64,000 nt of DNA from Mucilaginibacter corticis (GCF_007558865.1 NZ_VLPK01000007.1:1-64000), one strand, 5' to 3'; shown: positions 43,111 through 52,037, counted from the first letter of the stretch. Made by a program: numbers and translations. Notes: generated by a model not told the origin, from the sequence alone.

Positions 43111-43596
43111 ATGGACTTATTATTAAAACTTTTTGGAGAGGGCGAACAATTGAATGCCCTCCAGATGAGCTGCCGGGGAATCGTCATGTTCCTGGTTATG
43201 CTCTTATTGATCCGCATTTCGGGCAGGCGCTCATTTGGCGTACGCACCGCGCTGGATAATATCATCGCTATTTCGCTCGGTGCTATCATGAGCAGGGCCG
43301 TGGTCGGCGCTTCACCATTTATTCCGGTGGTAGTCTGCTGTTTCGTTATTGTGTTGCTGCACCGCGGGACCGGCCGGCTGATTGCCGTTAGCAAAAAGTT
43401 TAGCCGTGTGGTGGAAGGCGAAAAGATTTTATTGTATGAGAATGGTGTATTTCTAAAAGATCATATGAAACGTGCGCTGGTCTGCGAAGAAGATCTGATG
43501 CAGGGCGTCAGGAAATCGGCCTTAACCGAAGACATGAGCCAGATCAAAAAAGTTTACATCGAACGCAACGGCGAGATCAGCGCGATCAAAAAGTAA
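43111..43596 (+). CDS. DUF421 family membrane protein (YetF-like)
   Basis: A 161-residue protein with three N-terminal membrane helices (LQMSCRGIVMFLVMLLLIRI, LDNIIAISLGAIMSRAVVG, PFIPVVVCCFVIVLLHRG) and a small cytoplasmic alpha/beta domain (VSKKFSRVVEGEKILLYENG, LVCEEDLMQGVRKSA, IKKVYIERNGEISAI). GRRSFGVRTALDNI is the family signature. DUF421 proteins are common, stress-associated and of unknown activity. It sits 40 bases after ppa in the same direction. Confidence 0.85.
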   Translation: MDLLLKLFGEGEQLNALQMSCRGIVMFLVMLLLIRISGRRSFGVRTALDNIIAISLGAIMSRAVVGASPFIPVVVCCFVIVLLHRGTGRLIAVSKKFSRVVEGEKILLYENGVFLKDHMKRALVCEEDLMQGVRKSALTEDMSQIKKVYIERNGEISAIKK

Positions 43597-43745
43597 CTAA
43601 AGCGCGCATGATAAATATAAGATGGCAAATTTCCTACTTCTTGTTCAAATGTAGCGAAAAAAGGAACAATTGACCTGTAGCGGCGAAATGGAACAGCAAT
43701 TGCCTGGCGGATCGTTGACGGCACGGATATTGTGATTTATATGCC

Positions 43746-44204
43746 ATGGATCAACTCAGCAAGACTGCACTGACCGGGCTGGCCGGTACTACGGTTATGA
43801 CCGCCGGTAGTGAATTGATGTCGCTTATCTTTCATGAAAATTTCCGGGAGCCTGAACATTTGGAAACACTGATCAGCCGGTTACTGCCGCACCTGTCGAA
43901 ACAAGCTAAGCAAATTGCTGGTTGGGGCGCTCATTTTGCCATGGGTCTGGTCTTCGCGGCTATCTATGTCGAACTTTGGGAAACCAAAAAGGTCAGGCAC
44001 AGTATCAGAAACGGAATCATTCTGGGCGCCATTAGCGGCGTTTTGGGATACCTGATTTGGAAAGCGACATTTAAAGCGCATCCGCTGCCGCCCTGGCTTA
44101 ATTATAGCCATTACTACCTGCAGCGCATTCCGGCACATATTATTTTTGCCGTGGCTGCAACCATCACCTATCGTTTAACTAAACACCCGCAAACACTTGC
44201 TTAA
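43746..44204 (+). CDS. Small multi-helix membrane protein
   Basis: A 152-residue protein with about four hydrophobic helices (TALTGLAGTTVMTAGSELMS, GWGAHFAMGLVFAAIYVELW, GIILGAISGVLGYLIW, IPAHIIFAVAATITY) and basic loops. A distant similarity to the DUF1440/YagU-type inner-membrane proteins is possible but not certain. The TTG of the next helicase gene overlaps its last 8 bases. Confidence 0.65.
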   Translation: MDQLSKTALTGLAGTTVMTAGSELMSLIFHENFREPEHLETLISRLLPHLSKQAKQIAGWGAHFAMGLVFAAIYVELWETKKVRHSIRNGIILGAISGVLGYLIWKATFKAHPLPPWLNYSHYYLQRIPAHIIFAVAATITYRLTKHPQTLA

Positions 44205-45696
44205 CCAACTTTACCCTTACCAGGCACGTGACCTGGACATCCTGTTTGAACGGCTGGAGCACGCTGATGAACAATATCGGCTACTTTACCAGTTGCCTAC
44301 CGGCGGCGGAAAAACCCGGATTTTTTCCGAGATTGCGAACCGCTACAACCGACAGTTCGGCAAAAAAGTGATGGTCCTGACACATCGGGAAGAACTCTGC
44401 AGCCAAACCTCATTGACTTTAAAATCGCTGGGCATTCGCAATAAAGTGATTAACAGCCAGGTTAAACAACTCGCCGCCCGCGAACGTTATGCCTGTTTTG
44501 TTGCGATGGTCGAAACGCTGAAAAACCGGATGGAAAGCGGGATTATCAATACCGATGATGTGGGGTTAGTGATTATCGACGAGGCACATCATAACTCCTT
44601 TCATAAACTATTAGGGAAGTTTAAACGGGCTGCGATCATTGGCGTCACTGCAACGCCTTTCAGTTCAGATATTAACCTGCCCATGAATAAACATTATCGC
44701 GAGCTTGTCGTCGGCGAAAGCATCGGTAACCTGATTGCAGAAGGTTACCTGGCTAGGCCGTCAACCTGGCGCTATGACGTTGAACTAAACACACTGCAGA
44801 CAGGCATCAGCGGCGATTTTACGGTGGCCACCTCGGATGCGCTGTACAGCTCACCGGCCATGCTAGAATTACTGCAGCACGCTTATCAGACTCACGCAAA
44901 AAATAAAAAGACGCTGATCTTTAATAATGGGATTTTTACTTCCAAAGCCGTGCTGGCACGATTTCGCGATGCGGGTTACCCCATCCGTCATTTGGATAAC
45001 CATACGCCTCCGGCCGAACGCGCCGAGATCCTGCAATGGTTCAAAAGAACAAAAAGCGCTATTTTGACATCAGTGTCAATTCTGACCACCGGTTTTGATG
45101 AACCGACCGTACAGACGGTAATCCTGAACCGGGCGACGACTTCGCTGACCCTATATCATCAAATGATCGGTCGTGGGGCCCGAAGACTCCCGCAAAAGAA
45201 AACATTTAATATCATTGACCTGGGCAATAACACTGAACGTTTCGGCGAGTGGCAAACACCCATCGACTGGCAGGAAGTTTTTGAACGTCCCGAGGCTTAC
45301 CATGAAGCGTTGCACAGCAAAACCGAATTTGAGGCACATCACTTAACGGGTGAGCTCCGCCTGCATTTTCCGAATACACTGCAATTATCCTTCGATGTGC
45401 AGGAAGCGCACCAGCGGGCCGTAGCCAACCAGCTAAAGTCAAAGATCGTGATCCGCGACGCCATTCGTCAGCATGCGCTCATGTGCGCCGACAATAGCGA
45501 TAACGTAACTGAAGCCCTCGCATTAACCGAATTACTGGATAAAGAAATTGCCTGGCGTGTTAAGCAATATGCGAAGTGCCTGGGCAGGGTCACTAAGAAT
45601 TATACCGAATGGCTGCAGGATGATTACAAAGCGCGATTGAACATTCTGGTTGCCAAGATCATGAACCGCCGCGCATTGCATCGACTGGCTGGCTAA
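44197..45696 (+). CDS. DEAD/DEAH-box (superfamily II) helicase
   Basis: A 499-residue SF2 helicase. Motif Q-like NQLYPYQARDLD, Walker A in LPTGGGKTR (about 36-44), DEAH in VIIDEAHHNSFHK, motif III TATPFS, motif V TTGFDEPTVQ and motif VI QMIGRGARR are present in order. It resembles the SSL2/COG1061 group. The C-terminal 150 residues are helical and family-specific. The likely start is TTG, inside the preceding gene. Nucleic-acid remodelling is likely; target unknown. Confidence 0.9.
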   Translation: MLNQLYPYQARDLDILFERLEHADEQYRLLYQLPTGGGKTRIFSEIANRYNRQFGKKVMVLTHREELCSQTSLTLKSLGIRNKVINSQVKQLAARERYACFVAMVETLKNRMESGIINTDDVGLVIIDEAHHNSFHKLLGKFKRAAIIGVTATPFSSDINLPMNKHYRELVVGESIGNLIAEGYLARPSTWRYDVELNTLQTGISGDFTVATSDALYSSPAMLELLQHAYQTHAKNKKTLIFNNGIFTSKAVLARFRDAGYPIRHLDNHTPPAERAEILQWFKRTKSAILTSVSILTTGFDEPTVQTVILNRATTSLTLYHQMIGRGARRLPQKKTFNIIDLGNNTERFGEWQTPIDWQEVFERPEAYHEALHSKTEFEAHHLTGELRLHFPNTLQLSFDVQEAHQRAVANQLKSKIVIRDAIRQHALMCADNSDNVTEALALTELLDKEIAWRVKQYAKCLGRVTKNYTEWLQDDYKARLNILVAKIMNRRALHRLAG

Positions 45697-45808
45697 AGGA
45701 ATGGACTTAATCCTTCATCCAAAGATTAACGGACCAATAATTGCACTATGACTTTGTGCCTGATACGGGCAATCAAAAATTAATCAAACACCTTAAATTA
45801 TTTACACT

Positions 45809-46366
45809 ATGGCTACAAAAACAAACAAAAAGTCGACTGCAGCAGCTGCAGCCCGTACTCCGGAAGCGGAAAGCGCTTTAAAAGAATTATTCGTTGATGA
45901 ATTAAAAGATATTTATTGGGCGGAAAAACATTTGGCTACAGCGCTTCCAAAAATGGTGAAAGGCGCTACTTCGGAAGAACTGAAGAAAACGATCAGCACT
46001 CACCTCGAGGAAACCAAGAACCAGATCACCCGTTTGGAAAGCGTTTTTGCCGCTGTGGGCGAAAAAGCGGCGGCAAAAAAATGCCTGGCCATGGAAGGTT
46101 TATTGAAAGAAGCGACCGAGCTGCTCGAAGATACGGAAAAAGGTACCGAAGTACGCGACGTTGCCATCATTTCAGCCGCTCAAAAAGTGGAACATTACGA
46201 GATCGCCTCGTACGGCACGCTGCGTACGCTGGCTGGTACTTTAGGATTCGGTGAAGCGCAAGGTTTATTGGATGAAACTTTAGCTGAAGAAAAAAATGCG
46301 GATACTTTGCTAACCCAGGTTGCAGAGAATTACGTGAATGAAGCTGCGGCGGCAGAAGTAGAATAA
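45809..46366 (+). CDS. DUF892 / YciE-like ferritin-like protein
   Basis: A 185-residue protein with a short basic N-terminal region (TNKKSTAAAAARTPEAESAL) and a complete DUF892 domain. LKELFVDELKDIYWAEKHL has the E and E/H residues of the family, HLEETKNQITRLESVFAA follows, and AAQKVEHYEIASYGTLRTLA contains the EHYE motif. It is the closest standalone relative of the second half of the fusion at 35650-36795. A strong terminator follows, and the stressosome operon begins about 190 bases downstream. Confidence 0.9.
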   Translation: MATKTNKKSTAAAAARTPEAESALKELFVDELKDIYWAEKHLATALPKMVKGATSEELKKTISTHLEETKNQITRLESVFAAVGEKAAAKKCLAMEGLLKEATELLEDTEKGTEVRDVAIISAAQKVEHYEIASYGTLRTLAGTLGFGEAQGLLDETLAEEKNADTLLTQVAENYVNEAAAAEVE

Positions 46367-46385
46367 GTTCAAAAATTGTGATTGG

Positions 46386-46411
46386 AAAGCCGCCGCAAGG
46401 CGGTTTTTTTT
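46386..46411 (+). terminator. Rho-independent terminator
   Basis: AAGCCGCC at 46387-46394 and GGCGGTTT at 46399-46406 form a GC-rich hairpin with a GCAA tetraloop and an 8-base T-run. It ends the DUF892 gene and insulates it from the stressosome operon. Confidence 0.9.
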
Positions 46412-46557
46412 ATGCCCGAATGCTGACTCTATCAGCCACCAACTCTTACTAAAAATAGTTTTTTATTATCAATCCTTATGAGTAGCTTTCCACCCTAATT
46501 CAACTTGCCAAGTTTGGATAATATAGCTTATCAATTTTTAACCTGTATCTCTCATTC

Positions 46558-47421
46558 ATGTCACAAAAAGCAAATCAATTGTTAAAAAACAAGAAAAAAA
46601 ATATTCTGGAGCTTTGGATGAAGAACCAGCTGGCCGATGAAGGCTTAAGAGAAGACCTGATCAGTAATGACGAACTGCGAAGCCAGTCGGAAGAACTAAT
46701 CAACGCGTTGGTAACCAATCTGTCCGGAGAGAATTTTACCAACCTGGATGCTGATGAATGGAGTCCGGTCATCGAAATTTTAGGCGGCATCGCCATCACG
46801 CGGGCACGACAGGGTTTTAGCCCGCGCGAGACCGGAAATTTTGTATTTTCATTAAAAGAGGCTATCCTGGAAGTCCTTCAACAGGAAATTACCGGCGATC
46901 AGTCCAACCTGTATACGGAAAGTCAAAAGATCAATCGCCTGATGGATAGCCTGAGCGTTGTCACCTTTGAAACGTTTATAAAAGGCCGAGAAGAGGTGAT
47001 CCTCCGCCAGACAGATGAGATCACGGAAATCTCAACACCGGTGATCCGGGTTTGGGATGGAATATTAGCGCTGCCGATCATCGGCACTTTGGATAGCGCC
47101 CGCACCCAGATAGTAATGGAGAACCTGCTGCAGGAAATCGTGGAAACCGGTTCGAGCATTGCAATTCTGGACATTTCAGGGGTACCCGCGGTAGATTCTT
47201 TGGTAGCGCAACACCTGATCAAAACCGTTAGCGCCACACGCCTGATGGGTGCTGAGTGTATTATCAGCGGTATACGTCCCGAGATTGCGCAGACCGTAGT
47301 TCATCTCGGTATCGATCTTTCCAATATCATTACCAAAGCAAGCCTCGCCAGCGCGCTGGCTTATTCTTTTAGAGTGATGCGCCTGGAGGTTAAAAAGATC
47401 AGCACAGTTTCTAAACCTTAA
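46558..47421 (+). CDS. rsbR: RsbR-like stressosome sensor with STAS domain
   Basis: A 287-residue stressosome co-antagonist. Residues 1-150 are an all-helical RsbRD/RsbR-N-type sensory region (ILELWMKNQLADEGLREDLI, ARQGFSPRETGNFVFSLKE). Residues 155-275 are a STAS domain (VWDGILALPIIGTLDSARTQ, LDISGVPAVDSLVAQHLIK, GIRPEIAQTVVHLG). The two phospho-acceptor positions of B. subtilis RsbRA appear as Ser in LDISGVP and Thr in AQTVV. It opens a six-gene operon whose members overlap or nearly touch. It should form the stressosome shell with RsbS. Confidence 0.9.
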   Translation: MSQKANQLLKNKKKNILELWMKNQLADEGLREDLISNDELRSQSEELINALVTNLSGENFTNLDADEWSPVIEILGGIAITRARQGFSPRETGNFVFSLKEAILEVLQQEITGDQSNLYTESQKINRLMDSLSVVTFETFIKGREEVILRQTDEITEISTPVIRVWDGILALPIIGTLDSARTQIVMENLLQEIVETGSSIAILDISGVPAVDSLVAQHLIKTVSATRLMGAECIISGIRPEIAQTVVHLGIDLSNIITKASLASALAYSFRVMRLEVKKISTVSKP

Positions 47422-47431
47422 TCATTAAGCA

Positions 47432-47842
47432 ATGGATAAAATTCCTATTCTAAGGATGGGTGCCTTTTTGCTGGTGACGATCCAAGTAGACCTTTATGAC
47501 CGGCTGGCGCTAAACTTGGAGGCCGACCTCGTACAGATGGTCAACAAAACCAGCGCAAAGGGCGTTTTAATCGATATTTCGGCGGTGTCTATCGTCGATT
47601 CTTTTATGGGCCGAATCATTGGAAATATTGCCAGTATGTCTAAGATTCTGGATGCGGAAACGGTAGTTGTAGGCATGCAGCCGGCAGTAGCAATTACTTT
47701 AATCGAGCTGGGTTTGCCGCTGAAAGGTGTGCATACGGCCTTGGATATGGAAAAAGGCATGAAGTTGCTGAAATCTATGATCGACGAGACCGAAGAAGAC
47801 GCAGACGAAGACCAGACTCATGATGACTTTATCGCTGAGTAA
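47432..47842 (+). CDS. rsbS: RsbS-like STAS scaffold protein
   Basis: A 136-residue single STAS domain: IPILRMGAFLLVTIQVDLYD, LIDISAVSIVDSFMGRIIG and VVVGMQPAVAITLIELGLPL. The phosphorylatable serine in VDSF and threonine in AITL are the conserved RsbT target sites. It is shorter than RsbR and lacks a sensor region, as expected of the stressosome core. An acidic tail (ETEEDADEDQTHDDF) follows. The rsbT gene begins inside its last 23 bases. Confidence 0.92.
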   Translation: MDKIPILRMGAFLLVTIQVDLYDRLALNLEADLVQMVNKTSAKGVLIDISAVSIVDSFMGRIIGNIASMSKILDAETVVVGMQPAVAITLIELGLPLKGVHTALDMEKGMKLLKSMIDETEEDADEDQTHDDFIAE

Positions 47843-48236
47843 AGATACCATACAGGTATTGAAAGAGCAGGATGTGGTTTTTTTAAAGAATCGTATTAAA
47901 GAAACTGCTGTCAAGATAAAAATGGGACTGGTAAACCAAACCCGATTACTGACTGCAGCCAGTGAATTAGTGCGGAACATGATGCGCTATGCCGATGGCG
48001 GCGTTTGTATTATTGAAGTGGTTTCCAGCGGCAGAGTTAATGGTGTTCGCCTGACGTTTTCTGACCGGGGGCCGGGTATACCGGATATCCAGGCCGCTAT
48101 GCGCGATGGTTTTTCCACCGGCAAAAGCCTCGGTCTGGGCCTGCCAGGCACCAAACGATTAGTGAACGAATTTGATATCAAAAGTAAAGTGGGTCAAGGG
48201 ACAGTAGTAACGATTTTAAAATGGGCCAATGGTTGA
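47820..48236 (+). CDS. rsbT: RsbT-like serine/threonine kinase (GHKL)
   Basis: A 138-residue GHKL kinase that phosphorylates STAS serines and threonines of RsbR/RsbS. N box AASELVRNMMRYADGG, G1 SDRGPGIPD and G2 GKSLGLGLPGTKRLV are canonical for RsbT and its anti-sigma relatives. A start at the second ATG (47823) is equally possible. It overlaps rsbS by 23 bases and the next gene by 8. In Bacillus RsbT then activates a phosphatase (RsbU); here the next gene encodes a phosphatase fused to a second GHKL domain. Confidence 0.92.
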   Translation: MMTLSLSKDTIQVLKEQDVVFLKNRIKETAVKIKMGLVNQTRLLTAASELVRNMMRYADGGVCIIEVVSSGRVNGVRLTFSDRGPGIPDIQAAMRDGFSTGKSLGLGLPGTKRLVNEFDIKSKVGQGTVVTILKWANG

Positions 48237-49239
48237 TGCCACGCATATCAGTTTTGCGGCCGACGACCGCAGCTATTTCTCGCTGATCAAAAAAGAAATT
48301 CACCGGATGGCGACCGAAGGAGGCATTGTACCCGCACGGATCAATGCGCTCGACCTGATCGTGGCCGAAATGACGTCTAATCTATTTAAATACAGTGACG
48401 ATGGCGAATTGCTGATGGGCGTATTTCCCAATGGCGGCAATCCCTACGTTGAACTCATTAGCATCGACAATGGACCTGGGATGATCAATCCCTCCAGGAT
48501 GATGCAGGATGGCGTGTCTACCTCCAATACGCTGGGCCATGGATTAGGCAGTATGAAAAGAATGTCAGATACTTTCGAGTTGTACTCTCAGATCGGCTGG
48601 GGTACTATCGTACTCAGCCGGGTTTACAGCGATCCTGAAAAGATCAAAAATAATCACCAGGTCGTCATGCGGCCCATTGTGGTTTTCAAACCCGGTGAAA
48701 AAACCAGCGGTGACGCTTTTATTTATAAAAAGACCGATAAATATGTAAAAATGATGCTGGCCGATGGTTTGGGCCATGGCCCGGAGGCTAACCTGGCAGT
48801 AAACGAAGCGGCGGCAGCCTTTAAAGTCTTCCCGGATTACAGCCCGACCGAAACTATCCGCTTTATACATAGCACCATCAAAAAAACCCGCGGCGCAGTC
48901 ATTAACGTATTGTGTTACGACTTTGCACGTAAAATATGGACATCCGCGGGAGTAGGCAATATTGCCGCCCGGATGTTTGGGCCGGTGAACTTCAAGAACC
49001 AAATGTCCTACAATGGAATTGTCGGGCATAATATCCCAAATACCATGAACGACCAGGATTATCCTGCGGAGGAATTTAACCAGGTGATGCTTTGTTCGGA
49101 CGGAATCAAGACGCGGATCGATATGGCGCGTTATCCGCTGATGTATAAATATGATTTAACTATATTAGCTGCAGCTATTTACAAAGACCACGCCCGCCGG
49201 AATGATGACATGTCGGTGGTAATCGCAAAAGCAAAATGA
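48229..49239 (+). CDS. RsbT-like GHKL domain fused to PP2C phosphatase (RsbX/SpoIIE type)
   Basis: A 336-residue fusion. Residues about 1-135 form a second GHKL domain (DLIVAEMTSNLFKYSDDGEL, SIDNGPGMIN, TLGHGLGSMKRM) like an anti-sigma-factor kinase. Residues about 145-335 form a PP2C/SpoIIE-type phosphatase (MLADGLGHGPEANLAVNEA, WTSAGVGNIAARM, LCSDGIKTRIDM, RRNDDMSVVIAKAK) with the aspartates that bind the manganese pair. RsbX resets the B. subtilis stressosome by removing its phosphates, and a fusion that can both bind ATP and dephosphorylate would set the signal's life. It overlaps both neighbours by 4-8 bases. Confidence 0.88.
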   Translation: MVDATHISFAADDRSYFSLIKKEIHRMATEGGIVPARINALDLIVAEMTSNLFKYSDDGELLMGVFPNGGNPYVELISIDNGPGMINPSRMMQDGVSTSNTLGHGLGSMKRMSDTFELYSQIGWGTIVLSRVYSDPEKIKNNHQVVMRPIVVFKPGEKTSGDAFIYKKTDKYVKMMLADGLGHGPEANLAVNEAAAAFKVFPDYSPTETIRFIHSTIKKTRGAVINVLCYDFARKIWTSAGVGNIAARMFGPVNFKNQMSYNGIVGHNIPNTMNDQDYPAEEFNQVMLCSDGIKTRIDMARYPLMYKYDLTILAAAIYKDHARRNDDMSVVIAKAK

Positions 49240-50426
49240 TCAATATAGTTGCTATCTCTTTGGAAAATGAGATGGACCTGGTGTTGGCACATAAACGGTC
49301 CATGAAAGTCGCAGAGCGGCTTGGCCTTACGGTGGCCACTCAAACGACGTTTGCGACCGCGGTATCCGAGATCGCCCGCACGGTGATAGAACATACTGAT
49401 GACGGACTGCTGGACATTGGCTTGGTACAAAACAAGACTCGGTACAGTTTGATGGCTACGGTATCCTTTGACAAAGAGATCCGCTTTACCAACGCGGATG
49501 CCGGCTTTTACTATGCACAAAAACTCGTACCCGGTTTCGAATTAACGGAGACAGAGTTCCAAAATACCATTATTATGCAGATCGGGCTTCCGCGTTCATT
49601 AAAACTGGACCCGCCCAAAATAGCCGCATTAAAGAAGAGCTTTGATGAAGAAGCTCCGCTAAACGCATATGAAGAAATCAAAAAGCGTAATGCCAGTCTG
49701 AACCGCATCGCCAGTGCCCAGGAAGAGGAACTTCGGCAGAACCGATTAATCGATGAAAAGAAAACGGAATTTATCTCTATAGCAAGCCATGAGATCAAGA
49801 CTCCTATGACAGTATTGAAGGCTTACACCCAAATGGCTAAGGCAATTAACGAACCGGTCAGCGATAAGCTTCGTAGCCTTCTCGATAAGATTGACCTGCA
49901 GTCTAATAAGTTACTTACGCTGGTTCAGCAATTACTGGACATTTCCAAAATAGAGAACGGGAACCTGCAATACAATGTACAGGTGGTTAGCTTAAACGAT
50001 TTTCTCAGTGGTCAGGTAGCTATCATGCGTCATATTCTGCCCTATCATGAATTTAATACTGTCTTTGATGAAAATGTAAACGTGCTGATCGATGAGCTGC
50101 GCATGGAACAGGTTATGGCCAACCTTTTGGGAAATGCGGGTAAATATTCAGAAAAAAATACGGGGATTACTGTGGGTACCAGTTTGACGGAGAATGGCAT
50201 GATTATGATCAGCATCAGCGACCAGGGAAGAGGCATGAGCCCTGAAACAACGGCTTCGGTCTTTGAAAAATTCTACCGGGCCCGCGATGTAGTTAAAAGC
50301 CATACCGGCCTGGGCATGGGTCTTTACATCACGTCGAAGATCGTCACTGACCACCAGGGCAAGATTTGGGTTGAAAGCAAAGAAGGCAGTGGTTCCACTT
50401 TTTACTTTACCCTACCGCTGGCATGA
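49236..50426 (+). CDS. Histidine kinase with N-terminal GHKL-like domain
   Basis: A 396-residue soluble sensor kinase. Residues 1-130 resemble an RsbT-type GHKL domain (ISLENEMDLVLAHKRSMKVA, FATAVSEIARTVIEH) but without clear G1/G2 glycine boxes, so it is probably a degenerate interaction domain. A coiled coil (IKKRNASLNRIASAQEEELR) leads to HisKA (IASHEIKTPMTVLKAYTQ) and HATPase_c (NLLGNAGKYS, SDQGRGMSPE, FEKFYRARDV, GLGMGLYI). No membrane span. It overlaps the PP2C fusion by 4 bases (ATGA) and the receiver by 4, so it lies in the stressosome operon. Confidence 0.9.
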   Translation: MINIVAISLENEMDLVLAHKRSMKVAERLGLTVATQTTFATAVSEIARTVIEHTDDGLLDIGLVQNKTRYSLMATVSFDKEIRFTNADAGFYYAQKLVPGFELTETEFQNTIIMQIGLPRSLKLDPPKIAALKKSFDEEAPLNAYEEIKKRNASLNRIASAQEEELRQNRLIDEKKTEFISIASHEIKTPMTVLKAYTQMAKAINEPVSDKLRSLLDKIDLQSNKLLTLVQQLLDISKIENGNLQYNVQVVSLNDFLSGQVAIMRHILPYHEFNTVFDENVNVLIDELRMEQVMANLLGNAGKYSEKNTGITVGTSLTENGMIMISISDQGRGMSPETTASVFEKFYRARDVVKSHTGLGMGLYITSKIVTDHQGKIWVESKEGSGSTFYFTLPLA

Positions 50427-50779
50427 AAAAAGTGCTGATATTCGATGATGATGAGGATATTTTGGCGATTTGTACTTATGTTCTGGAGGATGCCGGCTGG
50501 GAAGTAATTGCTTATACGGATTGCCGGGATGTCATCGCCAGAACAGCAGCATTCCGCCCCGATGTCATATTAATGGATAACTGGATACCTGATGAAGGGG
50601 GCATCGTCGCTACTCAAATCTTGAAAAAAGACCCGGTACTTCAGCGAATTCCAGTGATTTATTTTTCAGCCAACAGTAATATCGGGGAGTTGGCAATAAC
50701 CGCAGGTGCTGATCATGTGTTGGCCAAACCTTTCGACCTGGAAGATCTCCGGCTAACTGTTCTAAAAGCTTTAAAATAA
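50423..50779 (+). CDS. Single-domain response regulator
   Basis: A 118-residue receiver: VLIFDDDEDILAI (acid cluster), VILMDNWIPDEGG (phospho-acceptor Asp), VIYFSANS (Ser switch) and VLAKPFDLEDLR (Lys). No output domain. It overlaps the histidine kinase by 4 bases and ends the stressosome operon. It is the direct candidate for the kinase's phosphate and would have to pass the signal on by protein contact or a phosphorelay. Confidence 0.92.
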   Translation: MKKVLIFDDDEDILAICTYVLEDAGWEVIAYTDCRDVIARTAAFRPDVILMDNWIPDEGGIVATQILKKDPVLQRIPVIYFSANSNIGELAITAGADHVLAKPFDLEDLRLTVLKALK

Positions 50780-50922
50780 TTTATTGATCGTCTTTTCTGG
50801 GGCCATAGGTCGCTGGTTTAGTAGAACAGGCTCTTTGCATTTTTATTTCCAATTTTTAGTAATTGTTAAACTTTTTAATTTATGATTTAAATAGAACAAG
50901 GTTTGCTTTGACTTGTTAAAGA

Positions 50923-52026
50923 ATGATTATGGAAGAAAATAAGGTTAGGGAAATATACGCATACAGACAAAGCATCTGGCTTGATTTTATAGACCGCGCC
51001 ATCATGCGCACGGGTAAGTTGCAGCGGATGATTGAGGAGGATGGTTTAAGGGGCGTGACCTCTAATCCGGCCATATTCGAAAAAGCGATAGCGTCAAGCG
51101 CGGATTATGATGAAGATATCACAGCACGCGCCGACAGCGGTCTAAGTGACGAGGAATTATTTTACGAGCTCGCTATAGGTGATATCCAAAAGGCAGCCGA
51201 CCTGTTTGATGTCGTTTACAATGATAAGATTGTTGGAGCCGATGGATTTGTAAGCCTGGAGGTGTCCCCCGAACTGGCCCTGCAAACGGACGATACGATC
51301 AGTCAGGCACTCGACCTGTGGAAGAGAGTTGACCGGAAAAACGTTATGATCAAAATTCCAGGCACAAAACCATGTTTACCTGCGATTCAAAAAGCGATTG
51401 CTGCCGGATTAAATATTAACGTGACTTTATTATTCGGCCTGGAGCGGTACGAAGCTGTTACTAACGCTTATATCTGCGGACTCGAAGATAGGTTGAGTCA
51501 AGGCGAGCCTGTAAGCGGAATTGCTTCAGTTGCGAGCTTTTTTTTAAGCAGGATTGACATCCTGGTAGATCCTATGCTGGAAGAGAAAGGGCTGAAAGAT
51601 CTTAAGGGAGAGACAGCAATTTCATTAGCGAAAGCCGCCTATATTATTTATAAGCGTATGTTCAGCGGAGAAAGATGGCAACGTCTTGCTGAACAAGGCG
51701 CCAAACCGCAACGTTTGCTTTGGGCAAGCACCGGCGTCAAGGACCCGGCGATAAAAGATACCAAATATATTGAGGCCCTGATCGGTCCCGACACCGTTGA
51801 TACTGCACCACTCGATACCATTAATGCATTCCGTGATCATGGTATTGTTAATGCGACTCTGGAAAGCGGTTTAGAAACTGCCGGCATTACATTACGACAA
51901 GTGAAAAATGCCGGTATCGATCTGGAAGCGGTTAGCCGCCAACTGGAAGCTGAAGGCATCGAAAAATTTAAGGAACCTTACCAAAAAATGTTGCAGGCGA
52001 TAGCTGCTAAAAGGAAAAAGAAGTAG
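50923..52026 (+). CDS. tal: Transaldolase
   Basis: A 367-residue pentose-phosphate enzyme that transfers a dihydroxyacetone unit between sugar phosphates. LRGVTSNPAIFEKAI marks the start of the barrel, VMIKIPGTKPCLPAIQKAI contains the Schiff-base lysine, and TLLFGLERYEAVTNAYI and LLWASTGVKDP follow as in the long (about 370 residues) TalA-type transaldolases of mycobacteria and cyanobacteria. Starts at the first or third codon (ATG ATT ATG) are possible. It is separated from the stressosome operon by 143 bases and is convergent with ligD. Confidence 0.95.
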   Translation: MIMEENKVREIYAYRQSIWLDFIDRAIMRTGKLQRMIEEDGLRGVTSNPAIFEKAIASSADYDEDITARADSGLSDEELFYELAIGDIQKAADLFDVVYNDKIVGADGFVSLEVSPELALQTDDTISQALDLWKRVDRKNVMIKIPGTKPCLPAIQKAIAAGLNINVTLLFGLERYEAVTNAYICGLEDRLSQGEPVSGIASVASFFLSRIDILVDPMLEEKGLKDLKGETAISLAKAAYIIYKRMFSGERWQRLAEQGAKPQRLLWASTGVKDPAIKDTKYIEALIGPDTVDTAPLDTINAFRDHGIVNATLESGLETAGITLRQVKNAGIDLEAVSRQLEAEGIEKFKEPYQKMLQAIAAKRKKK

Positions 52027-52037
52027 CGAGTGATTAG

